A stretch of 64,000 nucleotides of DNA from Pseudomonas aylmerensis (GCF_001702265.1 NZ_MAUE01000005.1:248001-312000), one strand, 5' to 3'. Positions 51,755 to 61,444 are shown, counted from the stretch's first letter. Numbers and translations are program-made. The notes: a model not told the origin generated them from the sequence alone.

Positions 51755-51823
51755 CGGTGGAGCTCCTTTGGTCAATCGAAAACGGCCAATGTCGTGGGGG
51801 TGTGCCTGGCCTTTTTTTACCGC

Positions 51824-51853
51824 AAAAAAAAGCCGCTGAAGTCAGCGGCTTTA
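51824..51853 (-). terminator. Intrinsic terminator downstream of the histidine kinase gene
   Basis: On the minus strand GCCGCTGA pairs with TCAGCGGC and is followed by eight T. It lies about 170 bp after the kinase stop and 70 bp before the OprD start, closing the RND/two-component operon. Confidence 0.85.
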
Positions 51854-52023
51854 AGACAGATTCCCAGTGTAGAGCCCTGGAAATAAGTCGAGGGAAATTC
51901 GGGTAAGCGGGTCAGCTGTCTATGCCGTCGCGCTCATCGATGCGTCAAATTAACGCAGGTGAGCGGTGGGATACAGAGTGTAACAAGATAATGACTGTTG
52001 CCCAAATCGCAACAGTTCGGCCG

Positions 52024-53388
52024 TCAGACGGGCAGAGTAATGCCAAAGGTATTGCCGCCGCCGGCACTGCGCACAAACACATCGCCGCCGTGCATCAATG
52101 CGATGGCCTTGACGATGGCCAACCCCAACCCATGATTCGCCCCACTGTTGCTGCGTGACGCATCCACCCGATAAAAGCGTTCGAACAGCCGGGGCAGGTG
52201 TTCGCTGGCAATCTCATCGCCAGGGTTGGTTACCCCGATCGCCACCTGATGCCCCTGCACCTCGATGCTCACCTCGATAACCTGCCCCGGCGCCGTGTGT
52301 TGCACCGCATTGCTCAGCAGGTTGATCAGCGCGCGGCGCAGGTGGGCTTTTTCGATCTGCACCAGGGCGTCGCCGCGCACGCGCACCTGCACCTGGGCGT
52401 CTTCGAGGATGAAGTCCAGGTAGTCGAGGGTAGTCGCCACTTCGTCGGCCAGGGAGCTTTCGATCAGCTTGGTGGCCTTGCTGCCCTGGTCGGCGCTGGC
52501 GAGGAACAGCATGTCGTTGATGATCGAACGCAGGCGCTCGAGTTCTTCGAGGTTGGATTGCAGCACTTCGAAATAATGCTCGGCCGAACGCCCGCGCGTC
52601 AGGGCGACCTGGGTCTGGCCGATCAGGTTGGTCAGCGGTGAGCGCAGTTCGTGGGCCACGTCGGCGTTGAACGACTCCAGGCGTGAATAGGCCTGCTCCA
52701 CTCGGTCGAGGGTGGAGTTGAACGAGTTGACGAACTGGCTCAGTTCCGGCGGCAGCGGCGACAGCTGCAGGCGCCCGGAAAGTTTCGGCGGCGCGAGTTT
52801 CTGCGCCTCATCCGACAGGGTGATCAGCGGCTTGAGGCCGATACGCGAGACCCAGAAGCCCAGCAGCGAGGCCATCACCACCCCGACGAATGCCAGGCCG
52901 ATCAGGGCCATCAGCAACTGGTGCTGGGTAGCCCGGAAGTTCTCGGTATCAATGGCGATCATGAAGCGCAGCGGCGGGCGCTGGTCCTTGGCCGCAAATT
53001 GGCTGACCAACACCTTGAACGGGTATTCACGCCCCGGCAGGCGCAGGTCGCGCTTGCCCGTTGGCCCGGCGGCAAAGGCGCGAATCTGCGCGTCGGGGTT
53101 GCCGTATTCATAGGCCGGGTCGCTGCTGACCACCCAGAAGCGGATGCGCTTGTCTTCCTCGCCCAACAGCTTGAGCTTGGCCTGGATCTTCACCCAGTGG
53201 TCCGGCGTGCCAAAGCGGTTCACCGAGGATTCGAGCACGCTGTAGCGCGCGTCCAACTCTGCCCCCGGCAACAAGCCCAGGCCGCGGTCGACCTGCTGGT
53301 ACAACGCGCCGCCGATCAACAGGAAGATCAGCAGCGCCACCAGGGTGAACATGCCGCTCAGGCGCAGGGCGATGGAGTTAGCCGACAC
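52024..53388 (-). CDS. Sensor histidine kinase, heavy-metal sensor type
   Basis: The 454-residue membrane sensor has a first helix at about 15-30, a periplasmic domain of about 125 residues, a second helix at about 158-180, a HAMP linker, the phosphoacceptor motif DVAHELRSPLTN (His246), and an ATPase domain with NLLSNAVQHT and the glycine-rich GLGLAIVKAI. The layout resembles CopS/CzcS/CusS sensors, but without a ligand test this is only family resemblance. The start is a GTG at 53388, overlapping the response regulator end by 11 nt with GGAG before it. It is last in the operon with the RND pump. Confidence 0.9.
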   Translation of the reverse strand: MSANSIALRLSGMFTLVALLIFLLIGGALYQQVDRGLGLLPGAELDARYSVLESSVNRFGTPDHWVKIQAKLKLLGEEDKRIRFWVVSSDPAYEYGNPDAQIRAFAAGPTGKRDLRLPGREYPFKVLVSQFAAKDQRPPLRFMIAIDTENFRATQHQLLMALIGLAFVGVVMASLLGFWVSRIGLKPLITLSDEAQKLAPPKLSGRLQLSPLPPELSQFVNSFNSTLDRVEQAYSRLESFNADVAHELRSPLTNLIGQTQVALTRGRSAEHYFEVLQSNLEELERLRSIINDMLFLASADQGSKATKLIESSLADEVATTLDYLDFILEDAQVQVRVRGDALVQIEKAHLRRALINLLSNAVQHTAPGQVIEVSIEVQGHQVAIGVTNPGDEIASEHLPRLFERFYRVDASRSNSGANHGLGLAIVKAIALMHGGDVFVRSAGGGNTFGITLPV

Positions 53389-54055
53389 TGCGGTTCTCCA
53401 GCACATAACCCATGCCGCGAATGGTGTGCAGCAGTTTGGTGTCGAACGGCCCATCGAGCTTGGCGCGCAGGCGCTTGATCGCGACTTCGACCACGTTGGC
53501 GTCGCTGTCGAAATTGATGTCCCAGACCATCTCCGCGATGGCGGTCTTGGACAGGATTTCGCCCTGGCGCCGCGCGAGTACGCTGAGCAGCGAGAACTCC
53601 TTGGCGGTCAGGTCCAGGCGCAGGCCGTTGCGGCTGGCCTTGCGGCTGATCAGGTCGATCCACAGGTCGGCGACCGTGACCTGCACCGGTTCGTGGCCGC
53701 CGCTGCGGCGGGTCAACGCCTGCAGGCGCGCCACCAGTTCGAGGAACGAGAACGGCTTGCCGAGGTAATCATCGGCCCCTTCGCGCAGGCCGCGAATGCG
53801 ATCTTCCACGCGTTCACGGGCGGTGAGCATGATCACCGGGGTCTGCTTGCGCGCCCGCAAGGCACGCAGCACGCCAAAGCCGTCGAGGCCGGGCAGCATC
53901 ACGTCGAGCACGATCACCGCGTAATCGTTCTCCAGCGCCAGGTGCAACCCCTCGACGCCTTCGCGGGCCACATCGACGGTGTAGCCTTGTTCTGTCAGGC
54001 CGCGGTGCAGGTAGTCCGCGGTTTTTTCTTCGTCTTCAATAATCAGGACGCGCAT
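53378..54055 (-). CDS. OmpR-family response regulator
   Basis: The 225-residue regulator has a receiver domain (VLIIEDEEKTADYL, phosphorylated Asp51 in VIVLDVMLPG, and Lys101 in YLGKPFS) and a winged-helix DNA-binding domain (VVEVAIKRLRAKLD...TIRGMGYVLE). It resembles CopR/CzcR-type regulators. It lies 31 nt after the RND pump gene and overlaps its kinase, so it probably regulates this efflux operon itself. Confidence 0.93.
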   Translation of the reverse strand: MRVLIIEDEEKTADYLHRGLTEQGYTVDVAREGVEGLHLALENDYAVIVLDVMLPGLDGFGVLRALRARKQTPVIMLTARERVEDRIRGLREGADDYLGKPFSFLELVARLQALTRRSGGHEPVQVTVADLWIDLISRKASRNGLRLDLTAKEFSLLSVLARRQGEILSKTAIAEMVWDINFDSDANVVEVAIKRLRAKLDGPFDTKLLHTIRGMGYVLENRSVG

Positions 54056-54086
54056 GAGCCTTTTGCTCCAGGGCGGGGCCTCAGCC

Positions 54087-57000
54087 TCATTGTGTGGTCG
54101 CCAACGCAGGCGTCGGTTTGGGCCGGTGGAAAAACTTCTCGAGGTACAAGTATATGACCGGTGTAGTGAACAACGTCAGCGCCTGGCTCACCAGCAGCCC
54201 GCCGACCACCGCAATGCCCAGCGGCTGGCGCATTTCCGCGCCTGGGCCGGCGCCGAGCATCAACGGCACCGCGCCGAGCAGGGCGGCGAGGGTGGTCATG
54301 ATGATCGGCCGGAACCGCGTGACACAGGCTTCGTAGATCGCATCCTCCGGCGACAGGCCCCTGACGCGCTGGGCCTCCAGGGCAAAGTCGATCATCAGGA
54401 TGCCGTTTTTCTTCACGATCCCGATCAACAGCACCAGGCCGATCAGCGCCATGATCGAAAAGTCCTGGCCCATCAGCGACAGCATGATCAGCGCACCCAG
54501 GCCTGCTGAGGGCAGGGTGGAAATGATCGTCAGCGGGTGGACAAAACTTTCATACAGCACGCCGAGGATGATGTAGACCGCCACCAGCGCCGCGAGAATC
54601 AGCCACGGCTGGCTGGCCAGCGAACTCTGGAACGCCTGCGCCGCGCCCTGGAAGTTGCCGATGATGGTGGTCGGCATGCCGATTTCATTCTTCGCCTGGT
54701 TGAGCATGATCACCGCATCGCCCAACGCCACGCCGGGCGCGAGGTTGAACGACAGGTTGGCGGCCGGGAACATGCCGTCATGGCTGATGGACAACGGCCC
54801 GACGGTCGGCGGGTCGACCTTGGCCAGTGCCGACAGCGGCACCATCTCGTTGGTCAGCGGTGAGCGCAGGTAGAAATAATTCAGGCTCTCGGCCTTGCCG
54901 CGTTGCTTCGTGTCGAGTTCCAGCACCACCTGGTACTGGTTGATCTCGGTCTGGAATTCGTTGATCTGGCGCTGGCCGAACGCGTCATACAGCGCCTGGT
55001 CGACGTCGGTGGCGGTCAGGCCGAAACGTGCGGCGGCCTGACGGTCGATGCTGATGTGGGTAATGCTGCCGCCCAGTTGCAGGTCGTTGGAGAGGTCACG
55101 AAAGGCCGGGTTGGCGCGCAGTTTCTCCGTCAGGCGCTGGGTCCAGGTGTTGAGCGTCGGGCCGTCGTTGCTCTTGAGCACGTACTGGTACTGGGCGCGG
55201 CTGGGACCGGAACTGAGGTTGATGTCCTGGCCGGCGCGCAGGTACAGCACGATGCCCGGCACCTTGGCCAGTTTCGGCCGGATGCGGTCGATGAACTGGC
55301 TGGCGGAGACATCGCGGTCGCCGCGGTCTTTCAGGGCAATCCAGAAGCGGCCGTTGGCGATAGTCTGGTTGCTGCCGGTCACACCCACCGAATGGGAGAA
55401 CGCCTCCACTGCCGGGTCGTCCTTGACGATCTCGGCCAGGGCCTTGTGCTTGGCGACCATGTCCGGGTACGACACGTCCGCCGCTGCCTCGCTGGTGCCG
55501 AGCACAAAACCGGTGTCTTGTACCGGGAAGAAACCCTTGGGGATAAACACGTAGCCGACCACGGCGAGGGCCAGGGTCACGATGAAAATCGCCGCCATGG
55601 TGCGCTGGTGCGCGAGGGCCCGGCGCAGGTTGCGCGCATAGCCCGCGAGCAGGCGTTCGCTGAAACCGGGTTTGTCGTGGGCATGATGGGTGGGCGCGCG
55701 CATGAACAGCGCGGCCAGGGTCGGCGCCAGGGTCAGCGACACCACCACCGAAATCAGGATGGTCGAGGTAGCCGTCAGCGCGAACTCCTTGAACAGCCGC
55801 CCGACCACGCCGCCCATGAACAGCAGCGGAATAAACGCGGCCACCAGCGAGAAACTGATGGAGACCACGGTGAAGCCGATCTCGCCGGCGCCCTTGATCG
55901 CCGCCTCGCGCTTGTCGAGCCCCGCTTCGAGGTGGCGGTGAATGTTTTCCACCACCACGATCGCATCGTCCACCACAAACCCCACGGCGATCACGATCGC
56001 CACCAGGGTCAGGTTGTTCAGGCTGAAGCCCATCAGGTACATCAACGCAAAACTGGTGACCAGCGACACGCCGAGCACGCTGGACACAATCAGCGTCGCC
56101 GACAACTGGCGCAGGAACAGCGCCATCACCGCCACCACCAGCAGGATGGCAATCAGCAGGGTCACTTCGACTTCATGCAGGGACGCGCGAATGGTCTTGG
56201 TGCGGTCGGTCAGCACACTGACCTGCACCGACGCCGGCAGCATGGCTTGCAGGCGCGGCAGTTCGGACTGGATGCGGTCCACGGTCTCGACAATGTTGGC
56301 GCCGGGTTGGCGCGAAATCACCAGGTTGACGCCGGGGGTATCGCCGGACCAGGCCTGCACGTAGGCGTTTTCCGAACCGTTGATGACTTTGGCGATATCG
56401 CGCAACTGAACCGGTGCACCGTCCTTGTAGGACACAATCAATTGCGCGTAGTCATTAGGGTGGAACAACTGGTCATTGGTCGACAGGGTCGACACGCTGT
56501 TCTCGCCGTAGATCGCACCCTTGGCCAGGTTGAGGCTCGATTGCTGGATGGCCAGGCGGATATCGGCCAGGGTCAGGCCGATGGCCGCGAGTTTGTCGGG
56601 GGAGGCCTGTACACGAATCGCCGGGCGCTGCTGGCCGGTGATGTTGATCTGGCCGACACCATCGATCTGGCTGATCTGCCGGGCCAGCAGGGTTTCCACG
56701 TAGTCGCTCAGCTCGGTGCTGGGCATGCTGTTGGAGCTGACGCTGAGGATCAGCACCGGGCTGTCCGCCGGGTTGACCTTCTTCCAGGTCGGCAGGCTCG
56801 GCATGTCGCTGGGCAACTTGCCGGACGCGGTGTTGATCGCCGCCTGGACTTCCTGCGCAGCCGTGTCGATGCTCTTGTTCAGGGTGAATTGCAGGGTCAG
56901 CAGGCTTGAGCCCAAGGCACTGCTGGAGGTCATCTGGGTCATGCCGGGGATGGCACTGAATTGCACCTCCAGGGGCGTGGCCACGGATGAGGCCATGGTA

Positions 57001-57182
57001 TCCGGGCTGGCGCCGGGTAGGGTGGCGGTCACCTGGATCGTCGGAAATTCCGCTTCCGGCAGTGGGGCGATGGCCAGGCGTGGGAAGGCAATCATCCCGA
57101 GCAGCACCAGGGCGAAGGTCAGCAGCAGGGTGGCGACCGGGTGGTCGACGCACCAGGCCGACGGCGAACGGCTGCCACTCAT
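54087..57182 (-). CDS. RND multidrug efflux permease (MdtB/MdtC-like, HAE1)
   Basis: This is an inner-membrane proton-driven efflux pump of 1031 residues with the standard RND architecture: twelve membrane helices and two large periplasmic loops, duplicated. Visible features are HPVATLLLTFALVLLGM at helix 1, the proton-relay region with paired Asp (VGFVVDDAIVVVENIHRH), and LIGIVKKNGILMIDFALE in helix 10. It is closer to the MdtB/MdtC/MuxB-type HAE1 pumps than to heavy-metal CzcA pumps, so multidrug or other organic substrates are likely. It overlaps the adaptor gene by 4 nt. No outer-membrane channel gene is present. Confidence 0.93.
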   Translation of the reverse strand: MSGSRSPSAWCVDHPVATLLLTFALVLLGMIAFPRLAIAPLPEAEFPTIQVTATLPGASPDTMASSVATPLEVQFSAIPGMTQMTSSSALGSSLLTLQFTLNKSIDTAAQEVQAAINTASGKLPSDMPSLPTWKKVNPADSPVLILSVSSNSMPSTELSDYVETLLARQISQIDGVGQINITGQQRPAIRVQASPDKLAAIGLTLADIRLAIQQSSLNLAKGAIYGENSVSTLSTNDQLFHPNDYAQLIVSYKDGAPVQLRDIAKVINGSENAYVQAWSGDTPGVNLVISRQPGANIVETVDRIQSELPRLQAMLPASVQVSVLTDRTKTIRASLHEVEVTLLIAILLVVAVMALFLRQLSATLIVSSVLGVSLVTSFALMYLMGFSLNNLTLVAIVIAVGFVVDDAIVVVENIHRHLEAGLDKREAAIKGAGEIGFTVVSISFSLVAAFIPLLFMGGVVGRLFKEFALTATSTILISVVVSLTLAPTLAALFMRAPTHHAHDKPGFSERLLAGYARNLRRALAHQRTMAAIFIVTLALAVVGYVFIPKGFFPVQDTGFVLGTSEAAADVSYPDMVAKHKALAEIVKDDPAVEAFSHSVGVTGSNQTIANGRFWIALKDRGDRDVSASQFIDRIRPKLAKVPGIVLYLRAGQDINLSSGPSRAQYQYVLKSNDGPTLNTWTQRLTEKLRANPAFRDLSNDLQLGGSITHISIDRQAAARFGLTATDVDQALYDAFGQRQINEFQTEINQYQVVLELDTKQRGKAESLNYFYLRSPLTNEMVPLSALAKVDPPTVGPLSISHDGMFPAANLSFNLAPGVALGDAVIMLNQAKNEIGMPTTIIGNFQGAAQAFQSSLASQPWLILAALVAVYIILGVLYESFVHPLTIISTLPSAGLGALIMLSLMGQDFSIMALIGLVLLIGIVKKNGILMIDFALEAQRVRGLSPEDAIYEACVTRFRPIIMTTLAALLGAVPLMLGAGPGAEMRQPLGIAVVGGLLVSQALTLFTTPVIYLYLEKFFHRPKPTPALATTQ

Positions 57183-58345
57183 GGCTGCACCTTGGCGTCG
57201 ACGGTCTGGATCACTTGCGGTGGCTCCTTGAGCACCTCCACCTGGGCGCCGGCCTTGAGCCGCGACTGGCCGTCACTGACCAGTACATCGCCGGCCTGCA
57301 CCCCCTTGATGATGTTCACGTCGCTGTCCTGGTACGTCACCTGCACCGGCACCACGTCGACCTTGTCCCCGTTGACCCGGTACACGAAGTGCGAATCCAG
57401 GCCGCGTTGCACCACCGTCGGCGGTACCACCAGGGCGTTTTTGTCGAGGGCGGTCTGGATCTTGATCGTGACCAGTTGCCCCGGCCACAGGCGCTGCGAG
57501 GCGTTGTTGAACTCGGCCTTGGCACGCAGGGTGCCGGTGGTCGAGCTGATCTGGTTGTCGATCAGGCTCAAGTGGCCTTCACCCAGCAGGTCGCCGGTCT
57601 GGCCGTCGGTGTCCGCGCCCATGTAGGCGTCGACGCTGGCCCTGGTCGGTGCCGCGATCAAGCCTTGCAGGGTCGGCAGCATTTGTTGCGGCAGGGAGAA
57701 CTCGACGGCAATCGGGTCGATCTGGGTCACTGTGAACAGGCCCTGGGTATCGCTCATGCGCAGGAAGTTGCCTTCGTCCACGGTACGAATACCCACGCGG
57801 CCAGTGACCGGCGAGCGAATCTGGGTGTAGGAAAGCTGTACCTGGGCCGAATCGATGGCGGCCTGGTTGCCTTGGGCGGTGGCCTTGAGCTGGTTGACCA
57901 GCGCTTGCTGCTGATCATAGGTTTGCTTGGAGACGCCGTCGTCGACGCTCAATTCCTTGTAGCGCTTGAGGTTGACCTGCGCCACTTGCAACTGCGCCTG
58001 GCTCTCGCCCAGCTGTGCCTTGGCTTGCTCCAGGCTGGCGCGGATCGAGCGGTCATCGATGGTTGCAAGCAAGTCCCCGGCCTTGACCAGTTGGCCTTCC
58101 TTGACCAGCAATTTGGTGAGAATGCCGTCCACTTGCGGGCGGATCACCACACTGTGCAACGACAACACCGAGCCAATCCCGCTGACAAACCGTGGAATAT
58201 CCTGCTGCACCACGCTCACCACCCGCACCGGAATCGCAGTCGGCGCTGCCAGTCTGGTCTTGGCCGGGCGCGTCAGGGCCCAGGCGGCAACGGCCAGCAC
58301 TACGAGGACACCCACGATCAGGGCGGTTTTTCGTTGTATTTGCAT
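57179..58345 (-). CDS. RND efflux periplasmic adaptor (MdtA-like)
   Basis: This membrane-fusion protein of 388 residues connects the pump to an outer-membrane channel. It has an N-terminal membrane anchor (about 7-25), a lipoyl-like half (VVIRPQVDGILTKLLVKEGQLVKAGDLL), a coiled-coil hairpin (about 90-160), the second lipoyl half (YTQIRSPVTGRVGIRTVDEG), and beta-barrel and membrane-proximal domains. No strong Shine-Dalgarno sequence precedes the ATG; the frame also has a TTG start seven codons upstream. It is first in the operon, with a 16-bp palindrome about 80 bp upstream. Confidence 0.92.
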   Translation of the reverse strand: MQIQRKTALIVGVLVVLAVAAWALTRPAKTRLAAPTAIPVRVVSVVQQDIPRFVSGIGSVLSLHSVVIRPQVDGILTKLLVKEGQLVKAGDLLATIDDRSIRASLEQAKAQLGESQAQLQVAQVNLKRYKELSVDDGVSKQTYDQQQALVNQLKATAQGNQAAIDSAQVQLSYTQIRSPVTGRVGIRTVDEGNFLRMSDTQGLFTVTQIDPIAVEFSLPQQMLPTLQGLIAAPTRASVDAYMGADTDGQTGDLLGEGHLSLIDNQISSTTGTLRAKAEFNNASQRLWPGQLVTIKIQTALDKNALVVPPTVVQRGLDSHFVYRVNGDKVDVVPVQVTYQDSDVNIIKGVQAGDVLVSDGQSRLKAGAQVEVLKEPPQVIQTVDAKVQP

Positions 58346-58426
58346 GGAGGTGAGGCGCCAGGGCAAAGGAGTGGGAGACTAAGGGCCTTTATAGCCTGCG
58401 AACCCGGTCAGCAAGGTGACTGCTAA

Positions 58427-58442
58427 CTGACAGCGCTGTCAG
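58427..58442. promoter_or_regulatory. 16-bp perfect palindrome upstream of the RND operon
   Basis: CTGACAGCGCTGTCAG is a perfect inverted repeat (18 bp with the flanking A/T pair), about 80 bp before the adaptor start. It looks like a TetR-family operator. No TetR gene is in this window. Confidence 0.6.
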
Positions 58443-58471
58443 TAAGCGCAGACCATTCCTACAGGCGGTGG

Positions 58472-58499
58472 TTAAAGATCCGAGGCGGGAAGGTATACT
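58472..58499 (+). promoter_or_regulatory. Promoter for the 77-aa gene at 58560
   Basis: TTAAAG (58472-58477) and TATACT (58494-58499) with a 16-nt spacer form a plausible sigma-70 promoter, giving a transcript start near 58506. Confidence 0.5.
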
Positions 58500-58507
58500 G
58501 CGCGCCA

Positions 58508-58541
58508 GCGAGGCCCGCAAGCCGGCCTCGCGTCATTTTTT
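58508..58541 (+). terminator. Terminator-like hairpin in a gene leader
   Basis: GCGAGGCC and GGCCTCGC form an 8-bp stem around an 8-nt loop, and six T follow four nt later. It lies between the predicted promoter and the ATG at 58560, so it may be an attenuator rather than an operon end. Confidence 0.5.
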
Positions 58542-58559
58542 GCACGTTCCGGAGCTTCC

Positions 58560-58793
58560 ATGACTTCCCCGACACAACCCCCTGTTGAAGCGACCGACCT
58601 GGTCGATCCGGCCAGCGCCGAAGGCGTTGAAAAAGCCGAGATCCCGGCGTTCAAGTTTCCGTTCAAGCCGGGTGAACTGGCCGGGGCCAAGCAAGCCGCC
58701 CAGCCCTGGTACAAGAACGGCGCCAAGAACGGCCACACCAAGTCCCCAGGCATGGCCCCGCCGGGAACGCGTCGCTCCATGGGTAAACGTTAA
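58560..58793 (+). CDS. Small Pro/Ala/Lys-rich protein of unknown function (77 aa)
   Basis: The 77-residue protein (MTSPTQPPVEATDLVDPASA...) has an acidic N-terminal half and a basic, Gly/Pro/Lys-rich C-terminus (KNGAKNGHTKSP, RRSMGKR). It has no signal peptide or membrane segment and looks mostly disordered. I believe similar short proteins occur in other pseudomonads, but I can give no function. CGGAG lies 6 nt before the ATG. A hairpin with a T-run precedes the gene. Confidence 0.75.
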   Translation: MTSPTQPPVEATDLVDPASAEGVEKAEIPAFKFPFKPGELAGAKQAAQPWYKNGAKNGHTKSPGMAPPGTRRSMGKR

Positions 58794-58963
58794 GATTAAC
58801 TAGCTGCAACATTTGGCGGAAGCTGCCTACAGCTTTCGCGGATGTTTCTGCTTGTGGGGCAGCAACCATTTCTTGAAAGCTTCCACAGCCTCTGCTCCGC
58901 CCCGTCGGTATTTCCCGGGACGGAGTGTGTCGAGGCTGGTCTTTCCGGAAAAGGACGCTTCCC

Positions 58964-59733
58964 GTGGCCCTGATACACATATGTGTAATGCTTGTCCTGT
59001 TGTGCGCGGCTGAAGCCGTCGCCGCTGATGATCCCCCTCGGCAGGAAATCCGCTTCGCGGTTGCCGCGCAATTCCCCCCCTTCCAGAGCCGTGATGCGCA
59101 AGGTCAGTTGGTCGGCCTGAATATCGACCTGGGCAATGCCCTCTGCCAGCAACTGAATGTGCGCTGTACCTGGGTCGACCAGGTGGTCGTCGAAGACTTT
59201 CCTGCCCTTGAGGCGCGGCAATTCGATGCAATCATGGGCATGGCACCGACGTCGCTGCGCCGCCGTCGGGCGGGCTTCACCGACACCCTCTATCCCTTCA
59301 CGACACGTCTGGTTGCCCGCCGGACCTCTGGCCTGCTGCCGCGCGTCAAGTCGCTCAAGGGCAAGCGCGTCGGCGTTTTGCTCGGCAGCAATCGTGAAGC
59401 CTTTGTGCGCTCGAAGTGGGCGCCCAGGGGTGTGATCATCAAGAGCTTCTGGCTCAATGATGAATTGGTGCGCAGCCTGGTGGCCGGTGATATCGATGCG
59501 ACCCTGCAGGGCACCGTGGAAATCCGCCAGGCCCTGGCGACACCGATGATGGCCAGGACTTCGACTTCCTCGGCCCGCCTGTCTCGGCCGCGCTGTTGGG
59601 CGACGGCGTGGCGATTGCGGTGCGCAAGACCGATACGGCGTTGCTCAATGACCTCAATCGCGCCCTCGAAGAGTTGATGCAAAACGGTGAGTACCGGCGA
59701 ATCCTCGCGCCCTACCGCCTGGAAACTCCGTGA
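58964..59733 (+). pseudogene. Frameshifted periplasmic amino-acid-type solute-binding protein
   Basis: The gene would encode a substrate-binding protein of the ABC-transporter SBP family 3 type, or a signalling homologue: signal peptide ALIHICVMLVLLCAAEAVAA, then IRFAVAAQFPPFQSRDAQG and LVGLNIDLGNALCQQLNVRC. The first frame is good up to about residue 196 (EIRQALATP). After that it turns into Ser/Arg-rich nonsense and stops at 59677. The expected C-terminal part (DFDFLGPPVSAALLGDGVAI ... YRRILAPYRLETP) is intact in another frame to 59733. One missing base near 59536-59545 explains it. The start is taken as GTG at 58964 with AAGGA 8 nt before it. Confidence 0.85.
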
Positions 59734-59840
59734 TGGCTAATTAATTGCGCAGAACATGAGCTGGATCAGTATTTGCCCCATGGGTGCGCTTAGAGTCGAC
59801 GCCCTGCCGACTCCTCCAATAATCACGAGCGCGCTTCTCC

Positions 59841-61415
59841 ATGAAGATCAATCTGCCGGTCACCGGTCGGAATGTGGACTTTGCCCCCGACGCCAACATC
59901 CTCTCGACCACTGACCTGACCAGCGCGATTACCTACGCCAACCAGGATTTCATCGACATCAGCGGCTACCACCGTGACGAGTTGCTGGGGATGGCCCATA
60001 ACGTCCTGCGCCATCCTGACATGCCGTCCGAGGCCTTTGCCCATATGTGGCAGACCTTGAAACGCGGCCGGTCGTGGATGGGCATGGTGAAGAACCGCTG
60101 CAAGAATGGCGACCATTATTGGGTCAGCGCGTATGCCACGCCGGTGACCCGCGACGGGGCGACGGTGGAGTACCAATCGGTGCGCACCAAGCCGGATGCG
60201 TCCAGGGTGGCGGCGGCAGAACGGGCGTATGCGCGACTGCGGGCGGGCAAGGCGCGCGCGTGGCCGGCGGTTGGTCTCCCACTTAAGCTGTCGGGCTGGG
60301 CGGCTGCCAGCTGCGCGGTGGCGTGGGCGCTCGGCGTAGGCCTGGCGGCGTACGCGCCAGTCTGGCAACTGCTGGGCCTGGTGGCAGGATGTGCGGTCGG
60401 CGCGGCCGGGGTGAGACTGATCGTGCGGCCCCTGGCCCAGTTGAGCCAGCGCGCCCGCCAGATTGCCGATAACCCCCTGAGCCAGGCGATCTACACCGGG
60501 CGCCGTGATGAATGCGGGCAGATCGAGTTTGCCTTGCAGATGCTCGAAGCCCAGGTGGGCGCGGTGGTCGGGCGCATCGGCGATGCCTCCCAGCGCCTGG
60601 CGGGGCACGCGGCGCAACTGGTGCGGCATCTGGACAGCAGCCAGGCCAGCACCCAGGGCCAACAGACCCAGACCGATCAGATAGCGACGGCCATTCACCA
60701 GATGGCCGCCAGCGTGGCGCAAATGGCCAGCCATGCCCAGCAGGCGTCCAGGGCGGCGGACCAGGCTGGCAACGAAACCCTTGAAGGCCATCAACGCGTG
60801 GATGAAAGCCGGGACGCGGTGATGCGCTTGTCCCAGGAGTTGGCGCGGGCCACAGACGTCATCCACCAACTGGAAAGCCACAGCGGCGAAATCAGCGGCG
60901 TGCTGGAGGTGATTCGCACGATTGCCGAGCAGACCAACCTGCTGGCCCTGAATGCGGCCATCGAAGCCGCGCGGGCCGGTGAGCAAGGCCGTGGCTTTGC
61001 CGTGGTGGCCGATGAAGTGCGTGGCCTGGCCCAGCGCACGCAGCAATCGACCGATGAAATCCAGCGCATGATCAGCACCCTGCAGGGCGGCGCGCGCGAC
61101 GCGGTGCAGGCCATGGCGCAGAGCAGCGAACATGTGCACGCCAGCGTCGAGCAGGCGCAACGGGCGGCGGCTGCGCTGGATGGCATCAGCCAGCGGGTCA
61201 TGCAGATCACCGCCATGAGCCAGCAGATCGCGACCGCCGTGGAAGAGCAGAGCGCGGTGAGCGAGGACATCAACCGCAATATCCTCGGCATCCGCGATGC
61301 CGGTGAAGCCACGGTCAGCGCCGGCCAGCAGAGCCAGCTCAGCTCCGGCGACGTGGCGGCCCTGGCGGAGGATTTGCGCCAGTTGGCGCGGGAGTTCTGG
61401 AGTGGACGGCGCTAA
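59841..61415 (+). CDS. PAS-containing methyl-accepting chemoreceptor (Aer-like)
   Basis: The 524-residue chemoreceptor has an N-terminal PAS domain (about 15-115: [32 protein letters not shown]), the form found in Aer aerotaxis receptors that bind FAD. Two hydrophobic segments at about 149-195 follow, then a HAMP-like linker and a signalling domain with the highly conserved hairpin tip near 362-394 ([20 protein letters not shown]). It lacks a periplasmic domain, so it senses an internal redox or energy signal and talks to CheA/CheW. The tail FWSGRR lacks a NWETF-type CheR pentapeptide. It is a single gene in this context, although cheV lies nearby. Confidence 0.92.
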   Translation: MKINLPVTGRNVDFAPDANILSTTDLTSAITYANQDFIDISGYHRDELLGMAHNVLRHPDMPSEAFAHMWQTLKRGRSWMGMVKNRCKNGDHYWVSAYATPVTRDGATVEYQSVRTKPDASRVAAAERAYARLRAGKARAWPAVGLPLKLSGWAAASCAVAWALGVGLAAYAPVWQLLGLVAGCAVGAAGVRLIVRPLAQLSQRARQIADNPLSQAIYTGRRDECGQIEFALQMLEAQVGAVVGRIGDASQRLAGHAAQLVRHLDSSQASTQGQQTQTDQIATAIHQMAASVAQMASHAQQASRAADQAGNETLEGHQRVDESRDAVMRLSQELARATDVIHQLESHSGEISGVLEVIRTIAEQTNLLALNAAIEAARAGEQGRGFAVVADEVRGLAQRTQQSTDEIQRMISTLQGGARDAVQAMAQSSEHVHASVEQAQRAAAALDGISQRVMQITAMSQQIATAVEEQSAVSEDINRNILGIRDAGEATVSAGQQSQLSSGDVAALAEDLRQLAREFWSGRR

Positions 61416-61444
61416 CCGGGTGCCCCCGTCGGAATGCAGTCACC

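Noticed and set aside
54903..56909. 668-codon plus-strand open frame
   Set aside because: It is the antisense shadow of the RND permease, without a Shine-Dalgarno sequence or protein-like composition.
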